From NCBI GenBank assembly GCA_964589725.1, contig CAZPUJ010000721.1, positions 1-17,680 on the forward strand: a stretch of 17,680 nucleotides of DNA, given 5' to 3'. Shown piece by piece: positions 14,454-17,680 of the stretch. How positions within the stretch are numbered: position 1 is the stretch's first letter; each line of letters starts with the position of its first letter. The translations under genes were made by a program, and so were the position numbers. This stretch comes from CAYSHJ01 sp964589725 (lineage in GTDB: Bacteria; Planctomycetota; Planctomycetia; Planctomycetales; Planctomycetaceae). Below the pieces are notes generated by a model. That model was not told the DNA's origin. It saw only the letters and a program-made list of their open reading frames with translations, and made no database searches.

Positions 14454-16178
14454 ATGCGACGTCATTGGGTCACGAGTTGCTGCTGCGTTGTTCTGCTCGC
14501 TGGTGTTCCGCGAGCAGTGAATGCCGAAGAGACGAACTTCACGACGGGACTCGTCGCGCATTGGCCGTTGACGGAGAATGCTCAGGATGCGTCAGGTCAC
14601 GGGCACCATGCGCGAAATCAAGGTGTCCGCTGGAATGTTCTTCCGCAGAACGCGAAAAAGTCTGACGCGGTCACTGCGTCACGATTCCAAAATCAGCCTT
14701 CGGCGCTGTTTGATGGACGCGGCGCCTATTTGGAGGTTCCGCATCAATCCGAATTGCAGCTTGGTCGCGGTGACTTCACAGCCGCGGCGTGGATCTACAC
14801 GGAACCCGCTCTCGACGATCTCCCAGGCGACATCCTCAGCCAAGAGGATGCGACTCGGCATCGCGGTTTCCGGCTCACGCTGAAGAGCAATTCGGGTGTG
14901 ACGTTCAATCAGGCGAACGCTCGGCAGCTTCAATTCGGCATCGACGATCAGCGCGTTTCGCCGTGGAAGGATTGTGGGCGTCCCGGCAAGAACACGATCG
15001 TGGCCTTTGCACTTGCGGTGCATCACGGACAGCTTTACGCCGGGACGTGTGAACCGGGAACTGGCGAATCTGGCAGAGTCTATCGATACGCCGGAAATCA
15101 GGAGTGGACGGACTGCGGCGCACCCGCGTCCAGCAATGCGATCACCGCGATGGCCGCGCATGACGGTCAGTTGTTTGTGGGAACGGGCAAGTATCGTTTG
15201 GCAGGCTCATCCCTGACCGAGTCGGAGAATACAAACCTTGGCGGGCGGGTGTTCCGTTACGGTGGTGGAACAAAATGGATCGACTGCGGCCAACTTCCAA
15301 ACGCCGAGGCCGTTTCGGGATTGGTCGAATTTCGCGGTCGACTGTATTCCGGATCGCTGTATCGTCCCGCGGGGTTCTTCCGCTACGAGGGCGACACCTC
15401 TTGGACCGACTGCGGCGTTCCCAACGGCAAACGAGTCGAGGCCCTGGGTGTCTTCAACAGCCATTTGTACGCGACGAGTTACGACGAAGGCCACGTCTAT
15501 CGTTTCGACGGTCAGACCTGGACCGACTGCGGGCAATTGGGCGACCCAACCGAGAACACGCAGACGTACTCGTTCGCCGTTTACGAAGGGCGGCTGTATG
15601 TCGGCACGTGGCGCAGCGGTCGTGTCTATCGCTTCGAGGATCTCGGCAAATGGACCGACGTCGGACGGCTGGGCGAAGAGTTGGAAGTGATGGGGATGCT
15701 GGTCCACAACGGACGTTTGATCGCCGGCACGCTGCCGTTGGCCGAGGTCTACAGCTACGAAGGAAGCGACCGTTGGGAGCGCCTCGCGAGACTCGACCAC
15801 ACGCCGGACGTGAAGTACCGCCGGGCGTGGTCGATGGCTGAATATCAAGGCCAGGTGTTTTGCAGCACACTGCCGTCAGGTCGTGTGTTTGCGTGCGAGA
15901 TCGGCAAGAGCGTCACCTGGGACCGTGAACTCTCCGCCGGTTGGCATCACGTCGCGGGGATCAAGTCCGAGGCCGAACTGCGACTGTACGTGGACGGCGA
16001 ACTCCAAGCCCACTCGTCCGCCTTTAACCGTGCCGACTTTGATTTGTCCAACGGTCGCCCCTTGCGGATCGGTACCGGTTCGAATGACTTCTTCAACGGC
16101 CGCCTGCGCGACGTGCGTCTGTATCGACGAGCACTCAACGCTGGCGAGGTTCTCGAATTAGCAAAGCCCAAGTCGTAA
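14454..16178 (+). CDS. Secreted LamG jelly-roll protein with inserted propeller-like repeats
   Basis: This 574-aa protein begins with a signal peptide (cleavage probably after VNA at 22-24). Residues about 30-165 form the first part of a LamG/concanavalin-like domain: GLVAHWPLTENAQDASGHGHH, ALFDGRGAYLEVP, FTAAAWIY, RGFRLTL. Residues about 489-566 complete it: WHHVAGIKSEAELRLYVDGEL, PLRIGTGSNDFFNGRLRDVRLYRRAL. Between the halves (about 168-488) lie seven units that start with a W-x-D-C-G type motif at Trp171, 218, 275, 317, 356, 400 and 441 and continue as G-x-L-Y-x-G-T then G-x-V-Y-R-Y/F. The last unit is weaker and lacks the Cys. This pattern suggests a seven-bladed beta-propeller inserted into the jelly-roll. 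The likely role is extracellular carbohydrate or protein binding; the ligand is unknown. The gene ends 248 bp from a convergent gene. Confidence 0.9.
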   Translation: MRRHWVTSCCCVVLLAGVPRAVNAEETNFTTGLVAHWPLTENAQDASGHGHHARNQGVRWNVLPQNAKKSDAVTASRFQNQPSALFDGRGAYLEVPHQSELQLGRGDFTAAAWIYTEPALDDLPGDILSQEDATRHRGFRLTLKSNSGVTFNQANARQLQFGIDDQRVSPWKDCGRPGKNTIVAFALAVHHGQLYAGTCEPGTGESGRVYRYAGNQEWTDCGAPASSNAITAMAAHDGQLFVGTGKYRLAGSSLTESENTNLGGRVFRYGGGTKWIDCGQLPNAEAVSGLVEFRGRLYSGSLYRPAGFFRYEGDTSWTDCGVPNGKRVEALGVFNSHLYATSYDEGHVYRFDGQTWTDCGQLGDPTENTQTYSFAVYEGRLYVGTWRSGRVYRFEDLGKWTDVGRLGEELEVMGMLVHNGRLIAGTLPLAEVYSYEGSDRWERLARLDHTPDVKYRRAWSMAEYQGQVFCSTLPSGRVFACEIGKSVTWDRELSAGWHHVAGIKSEAELRLYVDGELQAHSSAFNRADFDLSNGRPLRIGTGSNDFFNGRLRDVRLYRRALNAGEVLELAKPKS

Positions 16179-16243
16179 CGTTGAAGGCGACCCGCGTCGA
16201 CAAACGATTTAGCCCTACAGCGCACGTCCGAGGATTTCCGGTC

Positions 16244-16270
16244 CCCTCTCCCCCGCTTCGGGGGAGAGGG
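16244..16270. repeat. CCCTCTCCCCC hairpin, left member of an inverted pair
   Basis: CCCTCTCCCCCG (16244-16255) pairs perfectly with CGGGGGAGAGGG (16259-16270) across a CTT loop, and CTAGGGTGAGGGG follows on the plus strand. Read on the minus strand this is the CCCTCACCCTAG plus hairpin layout, a widespread type of short intergenic repeat. It lies between convergent genes and has a stem stable enough to stop transcription, although no T-tract is present. Confidence 0.8.
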
Positions 16271-16370
16271 CTAGGGTGAGGGGCGAACACAGTTCAGCCA
16301 TCGGTTGCGGCAGCACCCTTTGTAGAGACGTAAACTCGTCATCGAAGGCCGATTGATTTCGAACCCCCCC

Positions 16371-16407
16371 CGCACCCTGACCCTCTCCCCCGATGCGGGG
16401 GAGAGGG
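16371..16407. repeat. CCCTCTCCCCC hairpin, right member of an inverted pair
   Basis: CCCTCTCCCCCG (16381-16392) pairs perfectly with CGGGGGAGAGGG (16396-16407) across an ATG loop, and CGCACCCTGA precedes it on the plus strand. It is the same repeat type as the hairpin about 110 bp to the left but in the opposite orientation. It sits just beyond the stop of the DUF3999-like gene and could end its transcript or that of the LamG gene. Confidence 0.8.
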
Positions 16408-16426
16408 AACCAGAAAGGGCCGATCC

Positions 16427-17680
16427 TCAGCCGCCGGAATCGTCCTTCGGCATTTGTTCGATGCGACGGCTGGCTTGAAACAAACCCCACGCTAAGGCGG
16501 CGACCAACAGACACACGATGCCGCCCAGGACGAAGGGATTGTTGAGCACCTTTTTCAAATTGACCGAGGTTTGCACGGCGGGCTCGCTCGCTCCTTCCGA
16601 GCCGAGTTTGGCTGTGAGCGGCGCGAAGCCGCGACCGAGCGCCGCGCGAATCGCGGCCGTGTCGTACTGCGGAACCTCCGACTCGTCGGATGCGTAGCGA
16701 ATCCGATAACTTCCGTCCGCGGCCGCGAGGAAAACGACTTGATCGACGTGGCCTTCGGCGTCCACTCCCGTGATCTCCAACGGCGGGCTGTCGCGGTTGT
16801 CGATGCGAATGCGGAATGTTTCGTGTCGCGTTTCGGGCAGTGTGATTTCGAGATGTTCTTGTCGCAGGTCGCGAAACTCGAAACGGGAAATGGTCGCCTG
16901 GCCAATGTCGCGCCAATCGGTTTTGACTCCCCTTGTTTCGGGAACTTGTACGACCGCGCGGCGGCTGAAGTTGCGGCCGGGAGTCTCCAGGCGGAACAGG
17001 ACAATCGGCTCGCGGCGCGTGTGAACTTCGATGACCGTTTGATGCTGTTCTTTGTCTTCGCTGACGCGGAACTCCTTCACCGGATAATTTGCGGTCTTGT
17101 CGCGAACGGTGTTGCGTTGCGTTTCTTCGCTCCAGAATTCGATGCGGTCGATGCGGAACGGACGGCGTTGAATCGTCGTCCGTTCGGTCCGTTCCTCTTC
17201 CTTGCCGCTGCGAAGCTTGCGAGTCAGGTCGAGCAGTTGCGACTCCTGATCCGAAGTCAGGCCGTCGATCACGATCCGAAATTCGCGATTCTTCGACTTC
17301 GGCAGGCGGATTTCGTTCTGACTGACGTCCATGAATTGCGAGTAATCGAAGACCACGCCCTCTGGCACGAGCGGTTTTTCTTCGTCGCCGTTCCCTTTGC
17401 CGAAGACTCTCACGCGCTGCTCGAAGTTCTTCAACGGCGTGATCAGTCGGAGACCGTTGGGTTGCTCGTCCTTTTCGTCCAACTGCACGCGAATCTCCAG
17501 CCCCTCGTCTGCGAGCGGCTTGAGCGACACTTTGGCAGCCCTCCACGAGTGCCGAATGATTTGCGGTTTGGTTTCCGTTGCCTTCTGCAAGACATAGGGC
17601 ACCACTTGGCCTTGAGCATCGATGATCCGCAGGTCGGCGAAGTCGTTCTTCGTCGCGGCGTAGACATCGCTGTCGAGCGG
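16427..17680 (-). CDS. DUF3999-like membrane protein, 5' end outside the window
   Basis: The frame is open to the right edge, so the N-terminus is missing and 417 residues are visible. The visible start reads LDSDVYAATKNDFADLRIID then AQGQVVPYVLQ, which matches the opening of DUF3999 proteins after their signal peptide. A beta-rich middle part follows, with repeated R-F-E-F and E-I-T-L-P strand-like stretches. A single membrane segment near the C-terminus (NNPFVLGGIVCLLVAALAWGLF) is followed by a short tail. This indicates a large exported domain anchored to the membrane. The function of the family is unknown. A longer open frame on another frame of the same strand (16215-17546) is arginine-rich and has no domain, so I treat it as a shadow. 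Confidence 0.85.
   Translation of the reverse strand, partial: PLDSDVYAATKNDFADLRIIDAQGQVVPYVLQKATETKPQIIRHSWRAAKVSLKPLADEGLEIRVQLDEKDEQPNGLRLITPLKNFEQRVRVFGKGNGDEEKPLVPEGVVFDYSQFMDVSQNEIRLPKSKNREFRIVIDGLTSDQESQLLDLTRKLRSGKEEERTERTTIQRRPFRIDRIEFWSEETQRNTVRDKTANYPVKEFRVSEDKEQHQTVIEVHTRREPIVLFRLETPGRNFSRRAVVQVPETRGVKTDWRDIGQATISRFEFRDLRQEHLEITLPETRHETFRIRIDNRDSPPLEITGVDAEGHVDQVVFLAAADGSYRIRYASDESEVPQYDTAAIRAALGRGFAPLTAKLGSEGASEPAVQTSVNLKKVLNNPFVLGGIVCLLVAALAWGLFQASRRIEQMPKDDSGG

Noticed and set aside
16215..17546. 443-aa minus-strand open frame, longer than the frame I chose
   Set aside because: It is arginine-rich and domain-free, whereas the 16427 frame has DUF3999-like features and a membrane segment and continues to the window edge.

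Overview
The window looks like chromosomal DNA from a planctomycete (phylum Planctomycetota, probably order Planctomycetales). The evidence is the gene content: a Tat-exported DUF1501 protein, a LamG (jelly-roll) secreted protein, a VWA/glutamine-amidotransferase-like membrane protein next to a DUF4175-like coiled-coil membrane protein, an FHA-GAF-SpoIIE phosphatase, and a YceH protein with a C-terminal coiled coil. The DNA is GC-rich, genes switch strand often, and several intergenic gaps hold small palindromic repeats. No rRNA, tRNA, CRISPR array, transposase or phage gene was recognised.

Layout. 1-229 holds no gene, only a short repeat-like stretch and a hairpin. 230-1390 (-) encodes a creatinase/M24-fold protein that seems to have lost all its metal ligands. 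1391-1785 is a gap dense in nested palindromes. 1786-4969 (+) is a two-gene unit: an unrecognised 167-aa protein and an 890-aa membrane protein with two VWA domains. The latter overlaps tail to tail by 102 bp with a minus-strand FHA-GAF-SpoIIE phosphatase (4868-6505). 6780-10612 (+) is a compact four-gene operon: DUF4175-like membrane coiled-coil protein, TPR protein, M28 peptidase without a signal peptide, and YceH. A 482-nt leader region with a long hairpin precedes an exported S41/PDZ processing peptidase (11095-12756, +). A DUF1501 protein follows on the minus strand (12830-14215), then a secreted protein (14454-16178, +) whose LamG domain is interrupted by about seven propeller-like repeats. 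Between this gene and the last one, a pair of oppositely oriented hairpins separates convergent ends. The last gene (16427 to beyond 17680, -) is a 5'-truncated DUF3999-like membrane protein.

How the genes may work together. The VWA membrane protein and the DUF4175-like protein resemble parts of planctomycete MoxR/DUF58/Bat-type loci, but MoxR and DUF58 themselves are not in the window. The phosphatase between them could be a signalling partner, which is inference from position only. The S41, DUF1501, LamG and DUF3999 genes all encode predicted cell-envelope or exported proteins. There is no clear defence system. The most unusual signals are the LamG domain split by a propeller, the metal-ligand-free M24 protein, a repeat family made of a constant box plus a variable hairpin, and the 102-bp coding overlap.
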